In this document: piece by piece, positions 7,181-19,131 of the stretch
Layout of the letters: each line of letters starts with the position of its first letter
How positions within the stretch are numbered: position 1 is the first letter of the stretch
Assembly: GCF_029542205.1 (NCBI RefSeq)
Contig: NZ_CP113783.1
Coordinates: 2,099,001 to 2,163,000, forward strand
Direction of reading: 5' to 3'
From: Pseudoxanthomonas sp. SE1
Lineage (GTDB): Bacteria; Pseudomonadota; Gammaproteobacteria; Xanthomonadales; Xanthomonadaceae
Length of the DNA stretch: 64,000 bases
Translations under genes and position numbers: made by a program
Notes under the pieces: generated by a model
Told to the model about the DNA's origin: nothing
Seen by the model: the letters and a program-made list of their open reading frames with translations, nothing else
Database searches by the model: none

Positions 7181-7942
7181 TCAAGTTGACTTGATTCTCG
7201 TGAATATGGGCAGGATCTGGGGATCATCCAGGCCCGCCGGCAAAGGCTGCGATACGTCGTGGACCGCCAAGTCGATGATGACGTCCAAATTTGAGCATAA
7301 GGGCTGTATGGCGGTGGTCACCAGACGAGCGGCCCGCTCGGCGAAAGCCAGGTCGACCACCAGCCAGATCAACAGACCGGGAGGCTGTTCGACGCCTCCT
7401 GACGAGTGAGTTTCCAGGAGATAAGCCGACGAGACGAAGTCGGCGTGCTCAAGGCTGGCGCTGATGGCCGGAGCGAGCCAAGCCGGTGCCGCCGGGGCAG
7501 GTCTTACCGCGAACTCAGCCGGCGACAGCCGTTCTACCCTGGCCAGAAAGCCCGTATCCAACAATGTCGCAACCTCTTCCGGGTACAGGACAACGCCGCC
7601 GTCGTTGGGATTGAGCATCAACGTCGCGCCGCGAGTACCGGTTAGCAGCTCACGGCCTGAAACTCCCAGAATTCTGACAGCAGCCGAGCTGGCCGCCTGC
7701 GCCTTGTCGAGCGAGGTAAAGAAAGGGATCGCGTCGAAACCGTCAGGATGGCGGAACTGGACTAGCCGCAGTGTCCGCGCGTCGTCCGAGACGGGCGCAT
7801 GCACGTACACGATCGCATCCATCAGTCGCTTGAAGAATGCGCGTTCCTCGGCTGCGCTGTCGCGGGCCCGTTCAAAGGAAGCCTCCAGCGCTGCCTCCGC
7901 AGACGTAGTCCCTCTTCCACGCGGCCTGCTCGGTTGCTTCAT
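7181..7942 (-). CDS. SseB family protein
   Basis: A 253-residue protein resembling the enhanced-serine-sensitivity (SseB) family. An N-terminal domain contains the typical FDAIPFFTSLDKAQAA block and LMLNPNDGGVVLYPEEVATLL, and a C-terminal SseB_C-like half ends in DPQILPIFTRIKST. It has no signal peptide, so it is cytosolic. The family's biochemical role is poorly defined. It starts 2 nt after the stop of the BPSL0761-family gene upstream, so the two are probably co-transcribed. Confidence 0.75.
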   Translation of the reverse strand: MKQPSRPRGRGTTSAEAALEASFERARDSAAEERAFFKRLMDAIVYVHAPVSDDARTLRLVQFRHPDGFDAIPFFTSLDKAQAASSAAVRILGVSGRELLTGTRGATLMLNPNDGGVVLYPEEVATLLDTGFLARVERLSPAEFAVRPAPAAPAWLAPAISASLEHADFVSSAYLLETHSSGGVEQPPGLLIWLVVDLAFAERAARLVTTAIQPLCSNLDVIIDLAVHDVSQPLPAGLDDPQILPIFTRIKST

Positions 7943-7944
7943 GG

Positions 7945-8217
7945 TCAGATGCGATGAGGGCCAAGCGGGTATCCGGAGAACCAGTCCGCCTCGATCTCGG
8001 TGCTCAAGTAGGGTCGTACGAAGGCCGACTGGGTCAGCGCTCGCAGCCGCTCTTCGTGCTCAGCAATCGCCTCAATGTCGCTGACCGTTGGATAGTGCCG
8101 CAGCAGTCGGTATGCCTCTTGCCGCACCTCTTTGGGCACGGCTTGGCTGGCGGCTAGCTGCCTGAGGAACGCGCCTGCCTGCAGCACATTGCGGGTGCGC
8201 TCAGATGGCATCGTCAT
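7945..8217 (-). CDS. BPSL0761 family protein
   Basis: A 90-residue cytosolic protein beginning MTMPSERTRNVLQAGAFLRQL, with VPKEVRQEAYRLLRHYPTVSDI, the signature region of the BPSL0761 family of small proteins common in beta- and gammaproteobacteria. Function is unknown. It heads a two-gene unit with sseB. Its upstream region contains CTAAG/CTTAG and A/T-rich sequence suitable for a promoter. Confidence 0.7.
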   Translation of the reverse strand: MTMPSERTRNVLQAGAFLRQLAASQAVPKEVRQEAYRLLRHYPTVSDIEAIAEHEERLRALTQSAFVRPYLSTEIEADWFSGYPLGPHRI

Positions 8218-8335
8218 GGCATCAAGAATGACTAAAACTAAGGAATGCTTAGCTTATCGCGTCTGTGGCCAGCCAGCGCACGGCGCAGTTACGGATCTTG
8301 CGAATTCCAACTTAAACTAATATAATCAATAACTT

Positions 8336-8363
8336 ACTTCGCATAACGTCGCTTATGTAAAGC
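8336..8363. other. dif-like XerC/XerD recombination site
   Basis: ACTTCGCATAA (XerC-type arm, 8336-8346), a 6-bp spacer CGTCGC and TTATGTAAAGC (XerD-type arm, 8353-8363). The layout and core (CATAA-6 bp-TTATG) match chromosomal dif and plasmid pdif sites. It marks a junction: accessory genes point away to the left, and a DsbA-family gene without its signal sequence begins immediately to the right. Confidence 0.7.
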
Positions 8364-8367
8364 CGGG

Positions 8368-8928
8368 GTGCGGCCGGTATCCTTGATTGATTCCGCGCGC
8401 TCTTTCTACTGGCCTGCCGGCGCACCGCCCATGGGGCCGGTGACTGCGCCAGGCACGATCGTGGAGTTCTGCGACTCCTGCCGTGCGATGTATCCCCACG
8501 TGAAGCAACTGCTGGCCGCCCATCCTAAGGACGTGCGTCTGGTGATCCGCTATGTGCCCTTCCATGGACAGGTCTCCAAGGAAGCCATTGGTGTGCTGGA
8601 AGCGGCCCGGGAACAGAAGAAGTTCGAGCCGGTGCTGGAGACCTTGATGAGAAACCAGCCTGTGTGGGCCAGCCATGGCGCGCCGGATCCGAAAAAGGTA
8701 TGGGAGTTTGCTGTCGCCGTCGGTTTGGACCGTGCGCGTGCACAGCGTTATCTGGCGACCGGGGCGGTCGAGACCCTGATCAAACGCGATGTGGCCGCTG
8801 TGGAAGCGGCCGACATTCGTGGCACGCCAACGTTCTTCGTCAACGGCAAGCTGCTATCCGAACTGGGTCCTCAGCAATTGAGCGCGCTCGTGGCAGCCGA
8901 GCTCCAGCGCACCCGAAAGAAGCCCTGA
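8368..8928 (+). CDS. 5'-truncated DsbA-family thioredoxin-fold protein
   Basis: A 186-residue DsbA-type disulfide oxidoreductase. The redox motif is CDSC within VEFCDSCRAMYPHVKQLL, and the cis-Pro loop is IRGTPTFFVNG near residues 148-158. Family members usually start with a signal peptide or lipobox and read VEFFDPAC..C. Here the export signal is missing and about four residues before the first Cys appear deleted. The frame begins 4 bp after the dif-like site, so the 5' end was probably replaced by Xer recombination. Without export it would be non-functional as a periplasmic oxidase; it may be a pseudogene. Confidence 0.6.
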   Translation: MRPVSLIDSARSFYWPAGAPPMGPVTAPGTIVEFCDSCRAMYPHVKQLLAAHPKDVRLVIRYVPFHGQVSKEAIGVLEAAREQKKFEPVLETLMRNQPVWASHGAPDPKKVWEFAVAVGLDRARAQRYLATGAVETLIKRDVAAVEAADIRGTPTFFVNGKLLSELGPQQLSALVAAELQRTRKKP

Positions 8929-8937
8929 TCTTGGCGC

Positions 8938-8962
8938 GGCCTGCCGAGGTACTCGGCAGGCC
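8938..8962. terminator. bidirectional hairpin between convergent genes
   Basis: GGCCTGCCGAG and CTCGGCAGGCC form a perfect 11-bp stem with a GTA loop. It lies between the DsbA-like gene and the convergent ATPase gene. There is no strong T-tract on either strand, so termination would rely on the very stable stem. Confidence 0.55.
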
Positions 8963-9033
8963 ATGACGACGCGGCGAAGGATCACGATGTGGCACCGCCG
9001 CGACCGTGATGTCATCAGCTTGAGGCTGTGGCG

Positions 9034-11526
9034 CTAGGACCTGTCCTTATAGGCCAACAGACGCAGTGCGTTGAAGACCACCAAGAGTGTGGAGCCTTCG
9101 TGCACGGCCACCGCCGGACCGATGCCGAGCCCGAAAATTGTGGCCGGCACCAGGAAGGCGACGATGCCGAGGCTGACGAAGACGTTCTGCCGGATGATGC
9201 CGCGCGTGTGACGACTTAAACCCACGGCGAATGGCAGGTGCTTCAGGTCATCGGCCATCAATGCCACATCGGCCGTTTCCAGGGCCACGTCCGAGCCGGC
9301 CGCGCCCATGGCGATGCCGACGGTGGCATTGGCCATCGCAGGCGCATCGTTGACGCCGTCGCCAACCATGGCGACCTTGTCCTGATCGCGCAGCTTGCGG
9401 ATCGCCTCGACCTTGTCTTCGGGCATCAGGTCGCCCCACGCCTCGTCCAGGCCGACCTCCTTGGCCACGGCCTGGGCCACCTTCTGGTGATCGCCGGAGA
9501 TCATGATCATGCGCTCGATGCCCATGGCCTTCAGGCGCATCAGCGCCTGCTTGGCCGCCTCGCGTGGCGTGTCCATCAAGCCGATCGCGCCGAGCTCCCG
9601 ATCGCCCAACCGCACGACCATGGTCGTCCTGCCCTGCTCGCGCAACGCGGCGATGGCCGCTGCCGCGGCGGCACCCAGGGCGGGAACCCCGTCCGCGCCG
9701 AACATCTCGGCCTTGCCGATCCATACCGGCTGATCGCCCAGACGGGCTTTGACGCCGCGGCCGATCAGGTTTTCCAAGTCCGAGGCCGTTGGCAACTTGC
9801 CTCTATCCAATCGGCTGCGACCATCACGCGCGATCGCGGCGGCCAACGGATGATCGCTCAGCGACTCCACCGCGACCGCTACCTGCAGCAGCTCGGTCTC
9901 CGACGCCCCGTCAACCGCCACCACATCGGTGATGCGCGGGCGCCCTTCGGTCAGGGTGCCGGTCTTGTCGAAGGCCATCGCCTTCAACGAACCCAGATCC
10001 TCCAGCGGCGCGCCGCCCTTGATCAGCACGCCCCCACGCGCCGCGCGGGCGATACCGGACAGGACCGCGCTCGGGGTGGCGATGGCCAACGCGCACGGAC
10101 TGGCGGCCACCAGCACGGCCATGGCGCGATAGAAGCTGTCGCGGAACGGCTCATCCACCACCACCCAGGCAAACAGCAGCAGGAACGCCAGCGCCAGTAC
10201 CGCAGGTACGAAGATCCGCTCGAAGCGATCGGTGAAGCGCTGGGTGGCCGACTTGCGTGTCTCGGCCTCGCTCACCATCTTCACCACCCGCGCCAGCGCG
10301 GAGTCCTCGGCGCGCTTGGTCACTTCCACTTCGATCGCACCGGCCCCATTGATGGTGCCTGCGAAGACCCGACTGGCCGCATCGACGCTGTCGGGCCTGC
10401 TTCGTGCCAGCGCGGCATCTTCCACCGGCCGCTTGTCCACCGGGATGGACTCGCCGGTCACCGGTGCCTGGTTGATGCTAGAGTTGCCCTTCAGCAGGAA
10501 TCCATCGGCCGGCAGGCGCTCGTTGGGACGCACCAGTACCCGATCACCGAGCTGGAGGTCGCCGACCGGAATCTCGGTGGTGGACTCGCCGCGGATGACG
10601 ATCGCCGTATCCGGCGCGAGCTCGGCCAGCGCCTCGATGGCGCGCTTGGCGCGTCCCATCGCGTAGTGCTCCAGCGCATGACCCAAGCTGAAAAGGAATA
10701 GCAGCAACGCACCTTCGGCCCAGGAGCCCAGCGCGGCGGCGCCGGCGGCGGCGACCAGCATCAAGGTGTCGATTTCAAAGCGCTTGAGCTTGAGGTTGTC
10801 GTAGGCCTCGCGCAGCGTGTAGGCGCCGCCAAAGACATACGCACCGATATAGCAGGCTGTGGGCAACCACCCCGGCAATGAAGCGGCGAACTTCTCGATC
10901 AGAAAGCCCACCAGCAGCAACGCACCACAGGTCAGGGCGAAGATCAGCTCGGTGTTGGGGCCGAGCAGGCCGCCGGTGTGGTCGTGGTCGTGCTTCTCCT
11001 CTCCGTGCTCCCCTTGTTTGCCGTCATGCGCATGACCGGCATGATCCTCGTGCTGGGACGGCTTGCCCGTCACCACGCGTGTAACGCCCATGCGCTTGAG
11101 AGAGGCCTCCAACCCGCTCTCGTCGATCTTCTCGCGCTCGAACTCCAGGTACACCGTGCCGGCCGAGCTGGCGCGGGCTTCCAGCACGCCGAACACCGAG
11201 CTCATCTGTTCGGCCACAGTGCGGGCGCGTCGCTCATGTCCGATGCCGGTGACCGTCCAGGTGAGGTGACCGAAGCTTTCGGTGACGCGTGCGCCCGCGG
11301 CCTGTGTCAGCTCGCGAATGCGGGCCAGCGACATCACCTGCGGATCGAAGTGCACGCATAGCTGGCCCAGCCCCTCCCCTTCGGCAGGTCGAATGTGGAC
11401 GCGATCCACACCGGGGCGTGCGAGCAGTTCGCTCTGCAGGCGCTCGATGCACGCATCGGCGGCATCTCGCACGTGGGGAAGCACAACGGGAATGTCCAGG
11501 CGCAACTTGCCAAGGGAGGTATCCAT
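9034..11526 (-). CDS. P1B-4-type heavy-metal efflux ATPase
   Basis: I take the start at 11526, giving 830 residues. Key motifs are SPC (about residue 476) in the metal-binding membrane helix, the phosphorylated Asp in DKTGTLTEG (about 520), the hinge GDGVNDAP, and HEGST (about 808) in the last helices. SPC plus HEG(S/G)T is the P1B-4 signature (CoaT/CtpD/PfeT group; Co, Fe, sometimes Zn or Cd), not the CPC of Cu or classical Zn/Cd pumps. The N-terminus has two degenerate HMA-like folds without CxxC and a His/Asp-rich linker (about residues 160-190). It exports divalent metal to the periplasm. A His-rich membrane protein gene lies upstream in the same direction. Confidence 0.85.
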   Translation of the reverse strand: MDTSLGKLRLDIPVVLPHVRDAADACIERLQSELLARPGVDRVHIRPAEGEGLGQLCVHFDPQVMSLARIRELTQAAGARVTESFGHLTWTVTGIGHERRARTVAEQMSSVFGVLEARASSAGTVYLEFEREKIDESGLEASLKRMGVTRVVTGKPSQHEDHAGHAHDGKQGEHGEEKHDHDHTGGLLGPNTELIFALTCGALLLVGFLIEKFAASLPGWLPTACYIGAYVFGGAYTLREAYDNLKLKRFEIDTLMLVAAAGAAALGSWAEGALLLFLFSLGHALEHYAMGRAKRAIEALAELAPDTAIVIRGESTTEIPVGDLQLGDRVLVRPNERLPADGFLLKGNSSINQAPVTGESIPVDKRPVEDAALARSRPDSVDAASRVFAGTINGAGAIEVEVTKRAEDSALARVVKMVSEAETRKSATQRFTDRFERIFVPAVLALAFLLLFAWVVVDEPFRDSFYRAMAVLVAASPCALAIATPSAVLSGIARAARGGVLIKGGAPLEDLGSLKAMAFDKTGTLTEGRPRITDVVAVDGASETELLQVAVAVESLSDHPLAAAIARDGRSRLDRGKLPTASDLENLIGRGVKARLGDQPVWIGKAEMFGADGVPALGAAAAAAIAALREQGRTTMVVRLGDRELGAIGLMDTPREAAKQALMRLKAMGIERMIMISGDHQKVAQAVAKEVGLDEAWGDLMPEDKVEAIRKLRDQDKVAMVGDGVNDAPAMANATVGIAMGAAGSDVALETADVALMADDLKHLPFAVGLSRHTRGIIRQNVFVSLGIVAFLVPATIFGLGIGPAVAVHEGSTLLVVFNALRLLAYKDRS

Positions 11527-11663
11527 ATCGATCTCGTCAGTGCTGCGCAGATGAACCTGAGTGTCCACAGCGCAAGTGAGTGCCACGCGACAGCACGGTC
11601 GTTGCGACCGGCGCACGCGATCCCGAAGCAGCGGCTACGCCAAGGCGGCGTGCGCCGGCGCGA

Positions 11664-12080
11664 TCACGCGATGGGTGGGCGTAAGGGATGCGTAGAGCGC
11701 TGGGCCAGCGCCAAGACCGCGGCGATGGGCGTATAGGCCTGGCCGGGGATGAGCGGCCCAGGGGCCGGGAAGTCCGGCAGGATCACCGCGTGTGCGCACA
11801 CGTCCGAGTGATGGAACAGGCTGTGCGCCCCCTTGGCGTGCTCATCGGGCACCTCGCCCTTGGCATCGTGCGCATGCGCGGCTGCGCGCAGGTGCGGTAC
11901 GCTGTGCTCCAGACCATGCAGCTGCCCGAGCTGGGTCAGGACCGGATGGGCCAGCACCGCCGCCACGACCAGCCACAGCGCGCCCAAGGCGAGCCAGGAT
12001 CGGGGATGGGCGGTCAGAAGGCGCACGCGGAGGTCCCGGGCTGCACGAATGGCCCGACGATACCCAACCCGGTCGCGCAC
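11664..12080 (-). CDS. His-rich membrane-anchored small protein
   Basis: A 138-residue protein with one hydrophobic segment (about residues 29-46) followed by a His/Asp/Glu-rich stretch (HLRAAAHAHDAKGEVPDEH, FHHSDVCAHA). It is probably periplasmic and metal-binding. It precedes the P1B-4 ATPase in the same direction and is divergent from a similar small protein in front of czcC. It resembles CzcI/CopL-type accessory proteins in size and layout only; there is no clear family match. Confidence 0.55.
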   Translation of the reverse strand: MRDRVGYRRAIRAARDLRVRLLTAHPRSWLALGALWLVVAAVLAHPVLTQLGQLHGLEHSVPHLRAAAHAHDAKGEVPDEHAKGAHSLFHHSDVCAHAVILPDFPAPGPLIPGQAYTPIAAVLALAQRSTHPLRPPIA

Positions 12081-12177
12081 GCCAAGCGCTGTTACACCCT
12101 AACGCTGCAGCGCGATGACAGTTTCCTGAATTGCGTGATTGTCTAACGCGCAAGGGACTGACTACCATGCGCGCACC

Positions 12178-12582
12178 ATGACGCGTGCCCTACGCCAACT
12201 CAGCCGATTCCTGCGCCTGCCGGCGCTGGCACTGCTGTTGTTCGCGGTGGTGGCCAATCCGGTGCTGGCGGCCGTGGGCGATATCCACGAGTCGGCCCAG
12301 GCCGTGGCCGATCATGCCGATCCGGAGCACTGCGATGTCAGCGATGACGCCACCAGCGCGGTGGTTGATCAGGATGCCGGCGATCAGGACGAGGGTTCGG
12401 CCGGCGATCTGCTGCACGCGCTGGTCCATGGCGCCCATGCGTGCGGCCACCCGGTGGCTATTCCCTCGCCCGCCCTTGTGGTCGATCCGCTCGCTCCTCA
12501 GGCGATCGCGCCTGTGCACGAGATCCAGCCGCTGGATTCCCTGCAGCCGCTGTCCCTAACCCGTCCCCCGATTACGGCCTAA
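12178..12582 (+). CDS. CzcI-like exported small protein preceding czcC
   Basis: A 134-residue protein starting MTRALRQLSRF. A signal peptide (LALLLFAVVANPVLAAVG) is followed by an acidic/His region with HADPEHCDVSDD and HALVHGAHACGH. It would be a periplasmic metal-binding protein. Small secreted proteins of this type (CzcI in Cupriavidus) precede czcCBA operons and modulate induction. Here the gene lies 54 nt before czcC. A longer start at 12139 is possible but would bury the signal peptide. Confidence 0.6.
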   Translation: MTRALRQLSRFLRLPALALLLFAVVANPVLAAVGDIHESAQAVADHADPEHCDVSDDATSAVVDQDAGDQDEGSAGDLLHALVHGAHACGHPVAIPSPALVVDPLAPQAIAPVHEIQPLDSLQPLSLTRPPITA

Positions 12583-12636
12583 CGCTGCACGCCGGCTTGC
12601 CGGTGCATCGTTCTTTCGCCTAATCGGAGATACCTC

Positions 12637-13905
12637 ATGTGGTTGCGACTGGCAGCGTGCGCTGCCTTTTTGGTCGTGCCCGTTGCGTACGCGCAGACGG
12701 GGACGGCGCCCTCTTCTACCCTTTCGTTGGACGACGCCATTGCGCGCGTTGCCACGACACACCCTGACCTGCGCATCTTCGACGGACGTCGTCAGGTCCT
12801 GGATGCCAACTTGGCATCGGCGGCCCTCAAGCCCCCGATGACCCTCGGCGCAACCATCGAAAACACGCTCGGCACCGGCAACTATCGCGGTTTCAGCGAG
12901 GCCGAGCTCACGGTCACCCTGGCTGGGGTGATCGAGCGCGGCGGCAAGCTCAACGCCCGGCAAGCCCTGGCGCTGGCTAACATTGATACGTTGGCGCCGC
13001 AGCGTGAGATGGCAAGGCTGGACCTGCTGGCCGAGACGGCGCAGCGTTATCTGGCGGTCACCGCGGCGACCAAGCGCAAGAGCATCGCCGAGTTGGACAT
13101 TGTTCAACGTAGGCGCGCTGTCGATGCAGCACGTACCCGCCTGACCGCAGGTGCGTCACCTGAGTCCGTCGTGCTCACCGCACAGGCGGCCTTGGCCACG
13201 GCCGAGCTGGATCGGGATCGTGCCATTGCCGATGAAGCGGCCACGCGCCAGAACCTGGCGGCCCTGTGGAATGAGCGCACGCCCAGCTTCACCGTGGCCG
13301 CGGGCAATCCTTTGGTGCTGCCGGAACTGCAGAGCTTCAATGCACTGAGTGACTACCTGCAGAACACGCCCGAGCTTGCTGAGTTGGCGGGCGTGGAGCG
13401 TGTGCGTGAGGCCCAGCTACGTCTGGCTCGTACGCAAGCTACGCCTGATCTGCAGTGGCAGGCCGGTGGACGCTACAACCGATCTACGAGTGATGTGGGG
13501 TTCATGGCCGGCATCAGCATTCCGCTGGGGTCGGCACGCCGTGCCGCACCGGGCATCCGGGCGGCTGAAGCCGAACTGGCCATGACGCCGATCGAACGCG
13601 AGTCCCTGCGTATCGATCTGTACTCCGCGCTCACCAACGCCTACGGCAATTACTCCACGGCACGGTTGGAAGTCGGTCGCCTGCGTACCGACGTGATCCC
13701 GCGCTTGGAGAAGGCTGAGAAGGCCGCCGAGTACGCGTGGAAAGCCGGTGCGATCAGCTATCTGGAGTGGTCGCAGCTGCAGGCGCAACGCGTGGAAGCC
13801 AGCGTGCGCCAGCTGCAAGTGGCCGTCGATGCACAAGCTGCCCTGATCGAGATCCAGCGCCTGACCGGGCAGCCGATCGTCGCCAGCGGCACCACCACTC
13901 CATAA
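12637..13905 (+). CDS. czcC: CzcC-type outer-membrane efflux protein
   Basis: A 422-residue TolC-family outer-membrane factor. It has a signal peptide (cleavage near AYA-QT, about residue 20), then two TolC repeats beginning LSLDDAIARVATTHPDL and LQSFNALSDYLQNTPEL, with long coiled-coil helices (PRLEKAEKAAEYAWKAGAISYLEW). It forms the outer-membrane channel of the tripartite Czc pump with the adaptor and RND protein that follow. GGAG lies 8 nt before the ATG. The gene order CBA with 10-11-nt gaps is the standard czc operon. Confidence 0.9.
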   Translation: MWLRLAACAAFLVVPVAYAQTGTAPSSTLSLDDAIARVATTHPDLRIFDGRRQVLDANLASAALKPPMTLGATIENTLGTGNYRGFSEAELTVTLAGVIERGGKLNARQALALANIDTLAPQREMARLDLLAETAQRYLAVTAATKRKSIAELDIVQRRRAVDAARTRLTAGASPESVVLTAQAALATAELDRDRAIADEAATRQNLAALWNERTPSFTVAAGNPLVLPELQSFNALSDYLQNTPELAELAGVERVREAQLRLARTQATPDLQWQAGGRYNRSTSDVGFMAGISIPLGSARRAAPGIRAAEAELAMTPIERESLRIDLYSALTNAYGNYSTARLEVGRLRTDVIPRLEKAEKAAEYAWKAGAISYLEWSQLQAQRVEASVRQLQVAVDAQAALIEIQRLTGQPIVASGTTTP

Positions 13906-13915
13906 GGATTTCCAC

Positions 13916-18153
<4,238 letters not shown>

Positions 18154-18234
18154 CAGGGCACGGCGGCGGTGTACGCACCGCCGCCCTACCCCGTTCCTAG
18201 CCGCTCTTTTGCATCTGTTCCCAGGAGAACACGC

Positions 18235-19131
18235 ATGAGCACAGGGCATGATCATGGAACGTCCGAGATCCGGTACGAGAAGCCCCTATGGTGGGCGCTC
18301 GGCCTGACTTCCACGTTCCTCATCGCCGAGATAATCGGCGGTCTGGTAACAAATAGTTTGGCGCTGCTATCCGATGCGGCGCACATGATGACCGATGTCA
18401 TCGCCCTCACCGTGTCGTTGATCGCGGTGCGTATGAGTCGACGTCCGGCTGATGCTCGCCGCACCTATGGCTATGCCCGTATGGAAGCCATCGGCGCGAT
18501 CATCAACGGCGGTCTGTTGTTCGTGGTCGCCGGCTACATCCTGTGGGAGGCGGTGGGACGTTTTCGTGAGCCGCCGGAAGTTGCGTCCACGGGCATGTTG
18601 GTCATCGCCATGCTGGGTTTGATCGTCAACCTGATCTCCATGCGCCTGCTACGCGCTGGCAGCGGCACCAGCTTGAATGTGAAGGGTGCCTACCTGGAGG
18701 TTTGGAGCGATATGCTCGGGTCGGTGGGCGTCATCATTGGCGCGATCGTCATCAAGGTCACGGGTTGGACGCTGGTCGATCCGATCATTGCGGTGTTGAT
18801 CGGCCTGTGGGTGCTACCCCGTACCTGGACCCTGCTCAAGCAGGCGGGCCATATCCTGATGCAGGGTGTGCCGGAAGGCATGGATGTGGCGGCCATCCGC
18901 AAGCGGCTGATCGAGATGCCGGCCGTGCAAGAGGTCCATGATCTTCATGTGTGGTCGTTGGGGATTGGGCAGGTCGTGCTGACGGCTCACATCGTACTGG
19001 CGGCGGGAGTGCCCGATCCGGACACGATCCAAGTCGAGCTCACCCGGGTGATCGAGCAGCAGTTCGATATCCACGACGTGACTTTGCAGGTGGAACGCAC
19101 TTCGTGCAAAAGCGAGGTGGGCCATGCCTGA
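18235..19131 (+). CDS. czcD: CzcD-type cation diffusion facilitator
   Basis: A 298-residue CDF exporter. I start at 18235 (MSTGHDHG), which has AGGAGA 8 nt upstream. Six membrane helices carry the HD-D pattern of Zn/Cd CDFs (LLSDAAHMMTDV in helix II, EVWSDMLGSVGVI in helix V), followed by a cytoplasmic C-terminal domain (VQEVHDLHVWSLGIGQ, HDVTLQVE). It exchanges cytosolic Zn2+/Cd2+ for protons. It follows czcA by 81 nt and its stop overlaps the phosphoethanolamine transferase start (ATGCCTGA), so metal export and lipid A modification are translationally linked here. Confidence 0.9.
   Translation: MSTGHDHGTSEIRYEKPLWWALGLTSTFLIAEIIGGLVTNSLALLSDAAHMMTDVIALTVSLIAVRMSRRPADARRTYGYARMEAIGAIINGGLLFVVAGYILWEAVGRFREPPEVASTGMLVIAMLGLIVNLISMRLLRAGSGTSLNVKGAYLEVWSDMLGSVGVIIGAIVIKVTGWTLVDPIIAVLIGLWVLPRTWTLLKQAGHILMQGVPEGMDVAAIRKRLIEMPAVQEVHDLHVWSLGIGQVVLTAHIVLAAGVPDPDTIQVELTRVIEQQFDIHDVTLQVERTSCKSEVGHA

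Noticed and set aside
9238..10701. Long plus-strand open frame of 487 codons
   Set aside because: It lies entirely antisense to the P1B-4 ATPase gene, is His/Gly/Arg-rich without domains, and arises from the third-position GC bias of the real gene.
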